From: Xanthomonas bonasiae
Lineage (GTDB): Bacteria > Pseudomonadota > Gammaproteobacteria > Xanthomonadales > Xanthomonadaceae
Assembly (NCBI RefSeq): GCF_017163705.1
Contig: NZ_JAFIWB010000028.1
Location: 17,457-81,456 of the forward strand
Length of the DNA: 64,000 nucleotides
Direction of reading: 5' to 3'
Under the pieces are notes generated by a model. It was not told the DNA's origin, ran no database searches, and saw nothing but the letters and a program-made list of their open reading frames with translations. Made by a program: the position numbers and the translations under genes. Numbering within the stretch: the stretch's first letter is position 1; each line of letters begins with the position of its first letter. Below are positions 1 through 8,728 of this stretch, piece after piece.

Positions 1-316
1 GGTCGGGCAGGGCCATTGGCTTGCGCAAGCGCCACCCTGCGGGTCCGGTCCGGCGTGCCGCAAGCCGGTCGCGCCGCGCCGACCTGAACGCAAGGCTGCG
101 CCACGCAGCACCGACCGAGCGCCAAACAGGCCCGGCGCGGCCGACACGGGCGCCGCGAATGCACCGCAGCGCAAGGCGCCATCGGGAAAACCGGGCCGGC
201 GACCGCGCCTTGGCGCCCCGCACCCGCACCGCGTCATCGTTTCGTCATCCAATTGCGGTAGAGCCGCGCCGGCGAAGGCGCTAGCCTGCGCGGCCATTCA
301 TCCACCGCCTACCGCC
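1..316. other. No recognisable gene at left edge
   Basis: This stretch shows no ORF with recognisable protein character. A CAT at 14-16 could be the start codon of a leftward gene that leaves the window (it would begin MALPD), but five codons cannot be assigned. The rest is GC-rich and presumably holds promoters for the flanking genes. A somewhat AT-richer patch lies at 235-255, ahead of the hydrolase. Confidence 0.3.
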
Positions 317-1477
317 ATGTCGTCGCGCCTGCGCCTGTTGCTCGTCCTCTGCGCCAGCCTGTGCCTGACCAGCCTGGGCCTGGCCGCCCGCTCCTCCACC
401 TCGCTCAGCGACCGCCTGGTCGCGCCGGGCGGCGTGTCGCCGCTGATGGACGAGGAACGCATCCAGGGCCTGCTGGCGACGCTGCCCAACCGCAGCGGGC
501 ACGTGCTCACCCCGGCCGGCATCCCGATCTTCTGGCGTGCGATCGATCCGGGCGACTACCGCATGCGCTACCGCTACGAGCACGCCGGCCGCGACGCCAA
601 CGGCCACGAGCGCGCCGATTTCGCGATGGACGTGGCCGCCCCGCAGCCCGGCCCCCACGCCGCCCCGCGCGGCACCGTGGTGCTGCTGCATGGCTGGATG
701 ATGGACGGCGACTCGCTGCTGCCGTGGTCGCTGGACCTGGCCCAGGCCGGCTACCGCAGCATCAGCATCGACCTGCGCAACCACGGCCGCTCCGGCGGCG
801 GCCCGGCCGGCTACGGCACGCGCGAGTCCGACGACGTGGTCGCGGTGATCCGCGCGCTGCGCGCCCGCGGCGAGATCCAAGGCCCGCTGTACCTGTTCGG
901 CGTGTCCTACGGCGCCGCCACCGCGCTGTTCACCGCGCAGAAGCTGGGCGGCGACGTCGAAGGCGTGGTCGCGATGGAATCCTTCGCCAACGCCGGCCGC
1001 GGCATCCGCGACATGATCCCGCACATGCTCGCCAGCCGCCCGCAGGGCTGGATGGCCAGCGCGGCGATGGACCTGGCGCGCTGGCGCTACGGCGGGCAGA
1101 ACCTGGACGCGGTCATCGCCAACGCCAACCAGCGCCTGGCGCTGAACCTGGACCAGGTCGACGTGACCGCCGCCGCGCGCACCGCGCCGGCCTGCCTGCT
1201 GCTGCTGCACGGCAGCGCCGACCAGCACATCCCGGTCGCGCACGGCCGCCTGCTGGCGCTGGACGCGCCGCGCGCGCACTACCTGGAGATGCCCGGCGAG
1301 AACCACATCAGCCTGCCGATGCGGCTGGACCTGCTGGCGCCGACCGTGGAGGACTGGTTCGCCGAACTGCCGGCGCAGCGCCACGACGGCCACTGCCCGT
1401 CGCCGCTGGCGCCGCGCGTGGACGTAGAGCAGCAGCTGACTGGCGGCGCCCCGGCCGCGAGTGGCAGCCGGGGTTGA
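317..1477 (+). CDS. Secreted or membrane-anchored alpha/beta hydrolase
   Basis: The 386-residue product starts with a hydrophobic leader (residues 5-24), so it is probably exported or anchored in the inner membrane. The alpha/beta-hydrolase core follows: an oxyanion-hole strand VVLLHGW near residue 124, the nucleophile elbow GVSYG near 195, a GSADQHIP loop that should carry the acid near 300, and GENHISLP with the likely catalytic histidine near 335. The family covers serine esterases and lipases; the substrate cannot be read from sequence. The last 30 or so residues are low complexity. It is followed by a G-run inverted repeat and faces the leftward rarD-like gene. Confidence 0.8.
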   Translation: MSSRLRLLLVLCASLCLTSLGLAARSSTSLSDRLVAPGGVSPLMDEERIQGLLATLPNRSGHVLTPAGIPIFWRAIDPGDYRMRYRYEHAGRDANGHERADFAMDVAAPQPGPHAAPRGTVVLLHGWMMDGDSLLPWSLDLAQAGYRSISIDLRNHGRSGGGPAGYGTRESDDVVAVIRALRARGEIQGPLYLFGVSYGAATALFTAQKLGGDVEGVVAMESFANAGRGIRDMIPHMLASRPQGWMASAAMDLARWRYGGQNLDAVIANANQRLALNLDQVDVTAAARTAPACLLLLHGSADQHIPVAHGRLLALDAPRAHYLEMPGENHISLPMRLDLLAPTVEDWFAELPAQRHDGHCPSPLAPRVDVEQQLTGGAPAASGSRG

Positions 1478-1478
1478 G

Positions 1479-1597
1479 CCGGGATTGGGGATTCGGAATT
1501 GGGGATTCGCAAGGGCCGAAGCCGCTCACAGCGGTAGCGTAGCGGCCCGCGCAGGTCGCCGTTACGAATCCCCAATCCCGAATCCCCAATCCCGGCC
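1479..1597. repeat. G-run inverted repeat, copy 1
   Basis: The left arm (1481-1510) contains GGGATTGGGGATTCGG followed by a second GGGGATTCG. The right arm (1564-1595) is the C-rich reverse complement, so the arms can form a long hairpin around a roughly 50-base spacer. It sits between two convergent genes. The same sequence family recurs near 7549, 30841, 39049, 51296 and 55604. Confidence 0.8.
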
Positions 1598-1599
1598 TC

Positions 1600-2505
1600 T
1601 CAGGCCCCCCGCCGCCCCCAGCCCGAGCGCCACAAACTCTCGCCGGCGAACAGCAGCAAACCCACCCAGATCGCGGCGAAGCCGATCGCCTTGCCGCTGT
1701 CGAACGGCTCGCGGAAGAACCACACCCCCAGCAGCAACTGCAGGCTCGGCGCGATGTACTGCAGCAGGCCGACCAGCGACAGCGGAATGCGCCGCACGCC
1801 GTAGGCGAACCCGATCAGCGGCACCGCGGTGACCACGCCGCCGAACACCAGCAGCAGATCGTTGCGCCAGCCCCACCCGGTGGCGAAACCGCCGCCGTGC
1901 CCGGTTTCGCTCCACAGCACGAAACCCAGTGCCGGCAGGAACAGGTACAGGCTCTCCACGCCCAGTCCGGCCACCGCATCCACCTGCACCAGCTTGCGCA
2001 GCAGGCCGTACAGCCCGAACGAGGCCGCCAGGCTCAGCGCGATCCACGGCAGCGCACCGGCATCGACGGTGAGCCACGCCACACCGAACGCGGCGCACGC
2101 CACCGCCAGCCACTGCAGCGCGCGCAGCCGCTCCTTCAGCACCAGCACGCCGAGCAGCACGTTGACCAGCGGATTGATGAAATAGCCCAGGCTGGCCTCG
2201 ATCACGTGGCCGGCGTTGATCGCCCAGATGTACAGGCCCCAGTTGAACGCGATCGCCAGGCTGCTCAGCGCCAGGATCGCCAGCGCGCGCGGCTGCGCGG
2301 CGATGCTGCGCCACCACTGCAGGCGCGTGCGGTACAGCAGCCAGCCCACCACCAGCACCGCGCTCCAGACGATGCGGTGGGCGATGATGTAGGCCGACGG
2401 CACCGCCTTGAGCAGATGCCAGTACACCGGCACCACGCCCCACAGCGCGAAGGTCAGCGCGGTGATCGACAGGCCGCGGCGCGTGTCCTGCTCGGTGACG
2501 CTCAT
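1600..2505 (-). CDS. rarD: EamA-family transporter, RarD type
   Basis: A 301-residue integral membrane protein with about ten hydrophobic segments in two EamA/DMT repeats. The N-terminus (GLSITALTFALWGVVPVYW) and the following LKAVPSAYIIAHRIVWS match the RarD branch. RarD proteins are inner-membrane transporters of the drug/metabolite superfamily; the E. coli member is linked to chloramphenicol sensitivity and its substrate is unknown. The start ATG at 2505 overlaps the stop codon of the upstream yedA-like gene (ATGA), which indicates translational coupling. A longer in-frame reading upstream was rejected because it runs antisense to yedA. Confidence 0.88.
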   Translation of the reverse strand: MSVTEQDTRRGLSITALTFALWGVVPVYWHLLKAVPSAYIIAHRIVWSAVLVVGWLLYRTRLQWWRSIAAQPRALAILALSSLAIAFNWGLYIWAINAGHVIEASLGYFINPLVNVLLGVLVLKERLRALQWLAVACAAFGVAWLTVDAGALPWIALSLAASFGLYGLLRKLVQVDAVAGLGVESLYLFLPALGFVLWSETGHGGGFATGWGWRNDLLLVFGGVVTAVPLIGFAYGVRRIPLSLVGLLQYIAPSLQLLLGVWFFREPFDSGKAIGFAAIWVGLLLFAGESLWRSGWGRRGA

Positions 2506-3404
2506 CGCCGCGTCCGCGCCACGGTGATGACCACCACGCCGGCCAGGATCACCGCCATCGCGCCCAGGTCGCTGGCGCTGAAGCGCTCGCCGCCGAGCCA
2601 GCTGCCCAGCGCCACCGCGATCACCGGATTGACGTAGGCATAGCTGCCGGCCAGCACCGGACGCACGTTCTGCAGCAACCACACGTAGGCGGTGAACGCC
2701 ACGATCGAGCCGAACACGCACAGGTAGGCGACCGCCATCAACGCGTGCGGCGTCGGCCACGCGTGCGGGCGTTCGCCGCTCAGCAGGCCGGTGGCGACCA
2801 GCAGCACGCCGCCGCACAACATCTGCCCGGCCGCGGCCATGAACGGCATCGGCAGATCGCGACCGCGCGACCACACCGAGCCGAACGCCCAGCCGATCGG
2901 CGCGATCAACAGCAGCACCAGGCCCTTGGGGCTGGCGCTGAGGCTGCTGCCGGCGTTGAGCCACAGCACGCCGGCGAACCCGACCACGATGCCCAGCCAT
3001 TCGCCGCGGCTGGCGTGCTGCCCGCGCAGCGCGCCGAACAGCGCCATCCACAGCGGCACCGAAGCCACCGCGACCGCGGCCAGGCCGGAGGACACCTGGC
3101 GCTCGGCCAGCACCACCATGCCATTGCCGCACAACAGCAGCAGCGCGCCCAGCACCGTCAGCGACCCCCATTGCGCGCGCGTCGGCGCGGCCACGCCGCG
3201 CCAGCGCAGCACCGCGTACAGCAGCGAACCGGCGACCACGAAGCGCAGTCCCGAGACCATGCTCAGCGGCGGCGTGCCGCCTTCCAGCGCGAAGCGGATC
3301 GCCAGATAGGTCGACCCCCACACCACGTAGACCAGCAGCAGCGCGAGGACGACGAAACCGCCACGCGCGGGGACGGCGGCGACGGGAGAAGGCGGGGACG
3401 ACAT
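2502..3404 (-). CDS. yedA: EamA-family transporter, YedA type
   Basis: A 300-residue DMT-superfamily permease with ten predicted helices. The first helix ends in VYVVWGSTYLAIRFALE, the signature of the YedA/RhtA-like branch that usually exports amino acids or other small metabolites. The second repeat holds LAGSYAYVNPVIAVALGSW. It is the first gene of a two-gene leftward operon with the rarD-like gene, sharing a 4-bp ATGA junction. Substrate unknown. Confidence 0.87.
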   Translation of the reverse strand: MSSPPSPVAAVPARGGFVVLALLLVYVVWGSTYLAIRFALEGGTPPLSMVSGLRFVVAGSLLYAVLRWRGVAAPTRAQWGSLTVLGALLLLCGNGMVVLAERQVSSGLAAVAVASVPLWMALFGALRGQHASRGEWLGIVVGFAGVLWLNAGSSLSASPKGLVLLLIAPIGWAFGSVWSRGRDLPMPFMAAAGQMLCGGVLLVATGLLSGERPHAWPTPHALMAVAYLCVFGSIVAFTAYVWLLQNVRPVLAGSYAYVNPVIAVALGSWLGGERFSASDLGAMAVILAGVVVITVARTRR

Positions 3405-3647
3405 GCGCAGAAGGACCGGGCGGTGTGGAGATGGATTCTAGGCCAGCGGCGGCGACCAGCGACAGCAGCGCGGCGCGATGTGCGTGGCACGCTGTTTTGC
3501 ACGTGGCGCACGTGGCGCGTTCGCGACGCGTCGACGATGCATGCTCGATCTCGATCGTGGCAGCACACGCGCTTTCCGCGCAGGAGCCGTCCTGGCGAAG
3601 TCGGTCCATCGATGCCGCACGCCGCGCCGGCAAGCTCGTCCGCGTCG

Positions 3648-4112
3648 GGACTGAAGTCCCTCCCACAGTGCCCCCATCCGGCTGGCCGCAAGTCCCTTGT
3701 AGGAGCGGCTTCAGCCGCGACGAGCGACGTCGGGAGCTGCACCGGCTTCGGATATTGTCTGTCGGGGCTGAAGCCCCTCCTACAGTGCACCCAGCACGTT
3801 AGCCGCGAGCCTCCTGTAGGAGCGGCTTCAGCCGCGACGAACGAAGTTGGGAGCTGCACCGGTTTCGGACACTGTCTGTCGGGGCTGAAGCCCCTCCTAC
3901 AGTGCACCCAGCCCGCTAGCCGCGAGCCTCCTGTAGGAGCGGCTTCAGCCGCGACCAGCGAAGCCGGAAACTGCGCCGGCTCCGGAGACCATCTGTCGGG
4001 GCTGAAGCCCCTCCTACAGTGCACCCAGCCGGCATGCCGCAAGCCCCTGCAGGAGCGGCTTCAGCCGCGACGAGCGAAGTCGGAAACTGCGCCGGCTCCG
4101 GACACGGTCTGC
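3648..4112. repeat. Tandem REP array, four composite units
   Basis: Four near-identical units begin at 3698, 3814, 3932 and 4048 (period 116-118 bp). Each has two palindromes: GTAGGAGCGGCTTCAGCC running into CGCGAC, then GTCGGGGCTGAAGCCCC ending CTCCTACAG. A constant linker separates them and CACCCAGC follows. A partial GGGACTGAAGTCCC palindrome precedes unit 1 at 3648. The array fills much of the gap between the yedA-like and sugar dehydrogenase genes. I see no gene between 3405 and 4191. Nearly the same unit is tandem at 17111-17324. Confidence 0.9.
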
Positions 4113-4191
4113 ACCGGTCGATCACCTTCCGCATGACGGCGGTTCGCAACCCAGCGGGCGCCCGATAGCGCCAGGAACACCGCCAGTGCGC

Positions 4192-5412
4192 CTACTTCGG
4201 TGTGAGCCGGAACAGGCCACCGGGCTTGGCGTCTTCCAGCAACCACAGCGAGCCATCCGGCGCCTCCTCGATATCGCGGATGCGCTTGCCGATGCTCCAG
4301 CGATTGACCGCGGTGGCGCCGCCCTTGCTATCGACCGTGACGCGGATGAGGCCCTGGCTGACCAGGCCGCTGATCAACGCGCTTCCCTTCCACTGCGGGA
4401 ACAGGCTGCCCTTGTAGAACATCAGGTTGCCGGGCGCGATCACCGGTACCCAATAGATCGCCGGCTTGGCAAGATCGGGCCGCGTCTCGGGTTTGGGAAT
4501 CGGCACGCCGTTGTAATTGTCGCCATACGAAACCAGCGGCCACCCGTAGTTCTTGCCGCGCTGGATCAGGTTCAGTTCGTCGCCGCCGAGGGGACCGTGC
4601 TCGAGTTCCCACAGCCGACCGTCGGGAGCGAAGGCGAGGCCGTAGGGGGTACGGTGGCCGATGGACCAGGTTTCGGCCGGCGTGAGGTTGGATTTGGGGA
4701 ACGTGTAGGTGCTGATCACCGGTGCCGTCTTGGCCGCTTCGGTATCGGCCGGCGGATCGATCAGCGGGATGGTGCGCGCACCGCCCCTGCCTGCCCACGG
4801 GTTTCCCGGCGCGGGCTTGCCGTCCAGCGTCAACCGCAGGATCTTGCCCACTGGTTGATTGAGATCCTGTGCCGGCGTGAAGCGCTGGCGATCGCCCACC
4901 GTGAGGAACAGATACTGGCCATCCGGCGAAAAGGCGATCTGCGCGCCGGCCTGGCCGCCCTTGCCCGTGGGCATCTGGCGCCATAGCACCTTGAAGTTGT
5001 CCAGCCGGGCCTCGTTGCCCTCCACCACCAGTCTGCCTCGGCCCATGGCCAGGCCGCCGCCATAGTCACCGGGTGCGACATACGTCAGGTACACACTCTT
5101 GTCGATGGCGTAGTGGGGCGACACGAACACGCCCAGCATGCCGTTCTGGCCTTCAACGTAACTGGCCGGCACGCCCTTGAGCTCGGTCTTGGCGCCTTGC
5201 GGAGTCACCAACTGCACGCGACCGACCTTCTCGGTGATCAGCATGCGGCCATCGGGCAGGAACGCGATGCGCCAGGGCAGATCGAAGCTGGCCACCTTGG
5301 TGACGTTGAAAGGGAGCTCAGGGTCGGGCTTCTGATTGCCTGCGTTGGTCTGCGCGTGCGCGACACTCGTCAGTAGGACTCCGAGCAGAACCGCATTTGC
5401 CAGCGTCTTCAT
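4192..5412 (-). CDS. PQQ-dependent aldose sugar dehydrogenase-like beta-propeller protein
   Basis: A 406-residue exported protein: signal peptide MKTLANAVLLGVLLTSVAHA, then a six-bladed propeller of the soluble glucose dehydrogenase (GSDH/YliI) family. Family marks visible are LPWRIAFLPDGRMLITEK near the start, IGHRTPYGLAFAPDG (substrate/PQQ face) and LWELEHGPLGGDELNLI. Family members oxidise aldoses in the periplasm with PQQ; relatives with other substrates exist. The start at 5412 places GAGGA nine bases upstream; an in-frame ATG at 5418 is possible but too close to that site. The coding sequence looks less GC-biased than its neighbours and lies next to a REP array and an orphan ORF, which hints at acquisition. 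Confidence 0.82.
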   Translation of the reverse strand: MKTLANAVLLGVLLTSVAHAQTNAGNQKPDPELPFNVTKVASFDLPWRIAFLPDGRMLITEKVGRVQLVTPQGAKTELKGVPASYVEGQNGMLGVFVSPHYAIDKSVYLTYVAPGDYGGGLAMGRGRLVVEGNEARLDNFKVLWRQMPTGKGGQAGAQIAFSPDGQYLFLTVGDRQRFTPAQDLNQPVGKILRLTLDGKPAPGNPWAGRGGARTIPLIDPPADTEAAKTAPVISTYTFPKSNLTPAETWSIGHRTPYGLAFAPDGRLWELEHGPLGGDELNLIQRGKNYGWPLVSYGDNYNGVPIPKPETRPDLAKPAIYWVPVIAPGNLMFYKGSLFPQWKGSALISGLVSQGLIRVTVDSKGGATAVNRWSIGKRIRDIEEAPDGSLWLLEDAKPGGLFRLTPK

Positions 5413-5502
5413 CTGCATGATTCCTCGCGTCCAGGTGGCGCGAGGAATCGTAGTGGTTTCGGCGCCGCCTGGGTGTGACAACGGCCCATCCTGGGATGTC
5501 GG

Positions 5503-5688
5503 TCAGAACAGCCCGTCGACCAGCAACGCTCCACCGGAGACTTCTAGGACGATTCCGGGGACATAGGGATGGGTCGTCAGGAAGACCGCCGCGTGCCCGA
5601 CGCCGGCGATCGTGACGGGCACCAGGTCCAGAGCGAGGGAATGCGACAGCGCGTCTACCGCGGCGAACGTCGAGGTGCCGGCCGCCAT
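5503..5688 (-). CDS. Small hypothetical protein or gene remnant
   Basis: A 61-residue reading frame beginning MAAGTSTFAAVDALSHSLA and ending in GGALLVDGLF. The phase stays open upstream to about 5907 but then runs over the M28 peptidase gene, so if real it starts near 5688 or is the remnant of a longer protein. I do not recognise it. Like the adjacent sugar dehydrogenase gene, this patch appears less GC-biased than the surroundings. There is no strong ribosome binding site. Confidence 0.25.
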   Translation of the reverse strand: MAAGTSTFAAVDALSHSLALDLVPVTIAGVGHAAVFLTTHPYVPGIVLEVSGGALLVDGLF

Positions 5689-5779
5689 GCCAAGCTTCGC
5701 CCTCGCTCCAATGCCGCCGCCAAGGAAGGTCGTCGAGCCGTTGCGCGCCAGGTGCGGAGCGGCATGGCGGGCGCCCCCC

Positions 5780-7435
5780 TCAGCGCCGCGCCGCCTCGCT
5801 CGCATCGCGCGCCGGCTTGAACTCCGAACCGTCGTCCCAGCGCGGCCATTCGCGGCTGTCGGCCAGGCGCTGACCCAGGTCGTACAGCAGCAGCGTGTCG
5901 GCGGCATGCCCGGCCGGATCCCAGGACGCGCTCCAGCGATCGCAGGGCTGGTGGTAGCAGTCGGCGAAATAGCGGTCGCGGATCGCCTTGCCGGCGGCCA
6001 CGCCGCCGTCCAGCTTGTCCAAGCCAGGCCCCACGGTGATCGCCGGCACGCCGGCGCGGGCGAAGGCGAAATGGTCGGCGCGATAGAAGAAGCCCGCCTC
6101 CAGGTTCGGATCCGGCGAATAGGCGCGGCCGCGCGCCTGCGCCGCGGCGGCCAGGTCGCGCTCCAGCGACACCCGCCCGCGGCCCCACGAGGCGATGTCG
6201 CGGGTGGCGCCGTCGGGGCTGAACATCTCGCTGTTGATCACCGCCACGGTGGTCGCCAGCGGTGCCAGCGGATGCGCGGCGTAGTAGGTCGCGCCGAGCA
6301 GGCCCTTCTCCTCGGCGGTGAGCGCGATGAAATACAGCGTGCGCTGCGGCCGCGGCCCGGCGGCGAAGACCCGCGCCAGCTCCAGCACGCTGGCCACGCC
6401 GGTGGCGTTGTCGATCGCGCCGCGGCGGATGCGATCGCCGCTGGCGTCGGCCGCACCGATGCCGAACGCGTCCCAGTGCGCCGAGTAGATGATGGTCTCC
6501 TCGGGATGCGTGGCGCCTTCCAGCTTGGCCACCACGTTGTGGGTGACCACGCGCTCGCGCTTGAGCGCGAAGCGCACCGACAGCGCCGCATCGCCCAGCG
6601 CCTGCGGGCGGAAGTCGGCGCGCTGCGCGCGCTGCTTCTCCGCCTCGAAATCCAGCCCGGCGCGCTGGAACAGCGACACCGCCAGTGCGCGCTGCATCCA
6701 GCCGCGTACCGGCACGTGCTGCGCGCGCGCCTGCGCGTCGCTGCGCTCGATGTCGAACAGCGGCGACAGCCCGGAACTCTTCACCGTGGCCCAGCCGTAC
6801 GCCGCCGGCGCGGTCTCGTGCACGATCAGCACGCCGGCCGCGCCCTGCCGCGCGGCTTCCTCGTACTTGTAGGTCCAGCGCCCGTAGTAGGTGACCGCAC
6901 GGCCGTCGAAAGCGCCGGGCTGCGGCGTCTCGAAGTCGGCGTCGTTGATCAGCATCACCGCGATCTTGCCCTTCAGGTCCACGCCCTTGTAGTCGTCCCA
7001 GCCGCGCTCGGGCGCGTGGATGCCGTAGCCGACGAACACCAGCGGCGCGTCCTTCAGCGCCACCTTGCTGCCGGGACGCAGGCTCTGCAGCACCACGTCC
7101 TCGCCGTTGACCAGCGCCTGCGACGCGCCGGCCACACGCAGCGTCGCCGTCACCGGTCCGTCGACCTGCGCGCGCACCAGCGGCACCGCCTGGGTCCAGC
7201 CGCCGTCGTCGCCCGCCGGTTGCACGCCGGCCAGGCGGAACTGTTCGCTGAGATAGGCGATGGTCTTGTCCTCGCCCGGCGTGGCCGGCGCACGGCCCTC
7301 GAACGCATCGGACGCCAGCGTGCGCACATGCCGCTCCAGCGCTTCGGCATCGATGCCGCCGCCAGGCAGCGCCTCGTTGGCCGCCTGCGCGGCGCCCCCC
7401 ATGAACAGGCAGGCGGACAGCAGCAACATACGCAT
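5780..7435 (-). CDS. M28-family metallopeptidase with PA domain
   Basis: A 551-residue exported peptidase. The signal peptide is MRMLLLSACLFMGGAAQA; an in-frame extension to 7540 would bury it, so 7435 was chosen. A PA (protease-associated) insert follows (FVGYGIHAPERGWDDYKG, then QGAAGVLIVHE). The M28 zinc core is complete: SAHWD near residue 318, GAIDNATG near 339, TAEEKGLLG near 375, NSEMF, and a distal HFAFARAGVPA histidine. M28 enzymes are dinuclear zinc aminopeptidases, here probably periplasmic or secreted, recovering amino acids from peptides. It appears to be a single gene. Confidence 0.87.
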   Translation of the reverse strand: MRMLLLSACLFMGGAAQAANEALPGGGIDAEALERHVRTLASDAFEGRAPATPGEDKTIAYLSEQFRLAGVQPAGDDGGWTQAVPLVRAQVDGPVTATLRVAGASQALVNGEDVVLQSLRPGSKVALKDAPLVFVGYGIHAPERGWDDYKGVDLKGKIAVMLINDADFETPQPGAFDGRAVTYYGRWTYKYEEAARQGAAGVLIVHETAPAAYGWATVKSSGLSPLFDIERSDAQARAQHVPVRGWMQRALAVSLFQRAGLDFEAEKQRAQRADFRPQALGDAALSVRFALKRERVVTHNVVAKLEGATHPEETIIYSAHWDAFGIGAADASGDRIRRGAIDNATGVASVLELARVFAAGPRPQRTLYFIALTAEEKGLLGATYYAAHPLAPLATTVAVINSEMFSPDGATRDIASWGRGRVSLERDLAAAAQARGRAYSPDPNLEAGFFYRADHFAFARAGVPAITVGPGLDKLDGGVAAGKAIRDRYFADCYHQPCDRWSASWDPAGHAADTLLLYDLGQRLADSREWPRWDDGSEFKPARDASEAARR

Positions 7436-7548
7436 CGGATTCACGGCAACGACCTGGAAAACAGCGGGCCGCACAGTGTAGAGCGTGACACCGTCACGAA
7501 ACAGCAATGAGGTGGATCGAGATGCGAGATGCGCAGACACACCGCTTT

Positions 7549-7585
7549 TCCCATTCCCGATTCCCCAATCCCGAATCCCGGCCCC
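7549..7585. repeat. G-run repeat, single arm
   Basis: Only the C-rich arm is present on the plus strand (CCCATTCCCGATTCCCC, then AATCCCGAATCCCGG). The G-runs are therefore on the minus strand, immediately after the stop codon of the metallo-beta-lactamase-fold gene. It is a solitary arm of the family seen in full at 1479-1597. Confidence 0.7.
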
Positions 7586-8509
7586 TCACCGATCCAGCCA
7601 GCAGCCCAGGCCCTGCGCATTGAGCTCGATATCCATCTGCAACACCCGCTCCACGCCGGCATCGTCGAGCGGGCAGCCATGCAGCCGCGCGCGCTCCAGG
7701 TACAGCGCGCTCAGCGCGGCGACCAGGCAGCGATGGCGATCGGAACGCCCGTCGCAACCGCGCGCGATCGCCACCATCGCGTCGAGTTGCTCGAACAACT
7801 CCACCGCCAGCGTGTCCGCCGCGCCGACCGGGCCGTAGTGGGTCAGATACAGCGTCTCCGGCGCATGGCCGAGCATGCGCTGGATCGAGGCGCGCATCGC
7901 TTCCGGATCGAACTGCACCGGCGAGGAGGTCGGGATCACGAACGCGCCCTGCGCGCTGCCCAGTTCGCGGTACGACAGGCCGAAGGTGTCGCCAGTGAAC
8001 CAGCTGCGGCTGCGCGCGTCCCACACGCACAGATGATGGCGCGCGTGGCCGGGCGTATCGATGCACAGCAGTTCGCGCTCGCCCAGCCACAGCCGATGGC
8101 CGTCCTCGGCGACGACGACGCGCTCGGCCGGCACCGGCACGATCGTGCCGTAGCTGCGCGCGATCTCGGCCGCGCCGTACACCGCGGTGGCGCCGGCGAT
8201 CAGCCGCGCCGGATCGATCATGTGCGGCGCGCCGCGCGGATGCACCAGCAGGCGCGCGTTCGGCAGCCGCTGCAGCAACGCGCCGGCGCCGCCGGCATGG
8301 TCCAGGTGGACGTGGGTCAGGATCAGCCAGTCCACGTCGCCCGGCGCCAGGCCGGCGCCGTCGAGCGCGGCCAGCATGGCCGGCACCGAGTGGCTGGTGC
8401 CGCAATCGACGAACGCGCCGCGCCCGTTTTCCACGATCAGGTAGGCCGCATCGAACTGCGCGCGCTGGAAGCCGGTGTCGATGAGATGGATGCTGGGGTC
8501 GCGTGGCAT
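7586..8509 (-). CDS. Metallo-beta-lactamase-fold hydrolase
   Basis: A 307-residue cytoplasmic protein with the full MBL metal signature: LTHVHLDHAGG (HxHxDH, near residue 64), GHARHHLCV near 155, FTGDTF near 170 and YLTHYGP near 228. This set suits a dinuclear zinc or iron hydrolase of the glyoxalase II/lactonase-like branch. A C-terminal helical part (residues 240-307) may cap the active site. The substrate is unknown. The start ATG at 8509 fits the first strand (SIHLIDTGFQRAQF), which begins directly. Confidence 0.82.
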   Translation of the reverse strand: MPRDPSIHLIDTGFQRAQFDAAYLIVENGRGAFVDCGTSHSVPAMLAALDGAGLAPGDVDWLILTHVHLDHAGGAGALLQRLPNARLLVHPRGAPHMIDPARLIAGATAVYGAAEIARSYGTIVPVPAERVVVAEDGHRLWLGERELLCIDTPGHARHHLCVWDARSRSWFTGDTFGLSYRELGSAQGAFVIPTSSPVQFDPEAMRASIQRMLGHAPETLYLTHYGPVGAADTLAVELFEQLDAMVAIARGCDGRSDRHRCLVAALSALYLERARLHGCPLDDAGVERVLQMDIELNAQGLGCWLDR

Positions 8510-8634
8510 TGCGCAAGGCGGTGGCTGGGCGAACCTCCATTCTAGGCCGTATGGAGGCGGTTGCCAGCCCTGCGCGGAGCGGTGGTCAGGCCGACGACCC
8601 GGTTCGCACGCGGCCCGCGCTGCCGCGCGCTTCT

Positions 8635-8706
8635 CTGCAGGAGGGGCTTCAGCCCCGACCGGGCGTTACCGGTAATGCCCGGTCGGGGCTGAAGACCCTC
8701 CTACAG
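8635..8706. repeat. REP hairpin
   Basis: A single imperfect palindrome: CTGCAGGAGGGGCTTCAGCC on the left and GGTCGGGGCTGAAGACCCTC on the right, with a short loop around GTTACCGGTAATG. It lies just past the stop codon of trpS (leftward) and could serve as its transcript-end hairpin, although no T-run follows. Confidence 0.8.
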
Positions 8707-8728
8707 GAGTGCTTCGCCGTGCACGCGT

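Noticed and set aside
21..284. An 87-residue plus-strand frame at the left edge.
   Set aside because: Almost entirely Arg/Ala/Pro, no ribosome site and no recognisable feature; typical of non-coding GC-rich DNA.
3648..4112. Possible CRISPR array because of regular repeats.
   Set aside because: The linkers are repeated too, the period is about 117 bp, and there are no unique spacers or cas genes. It is a REP array.
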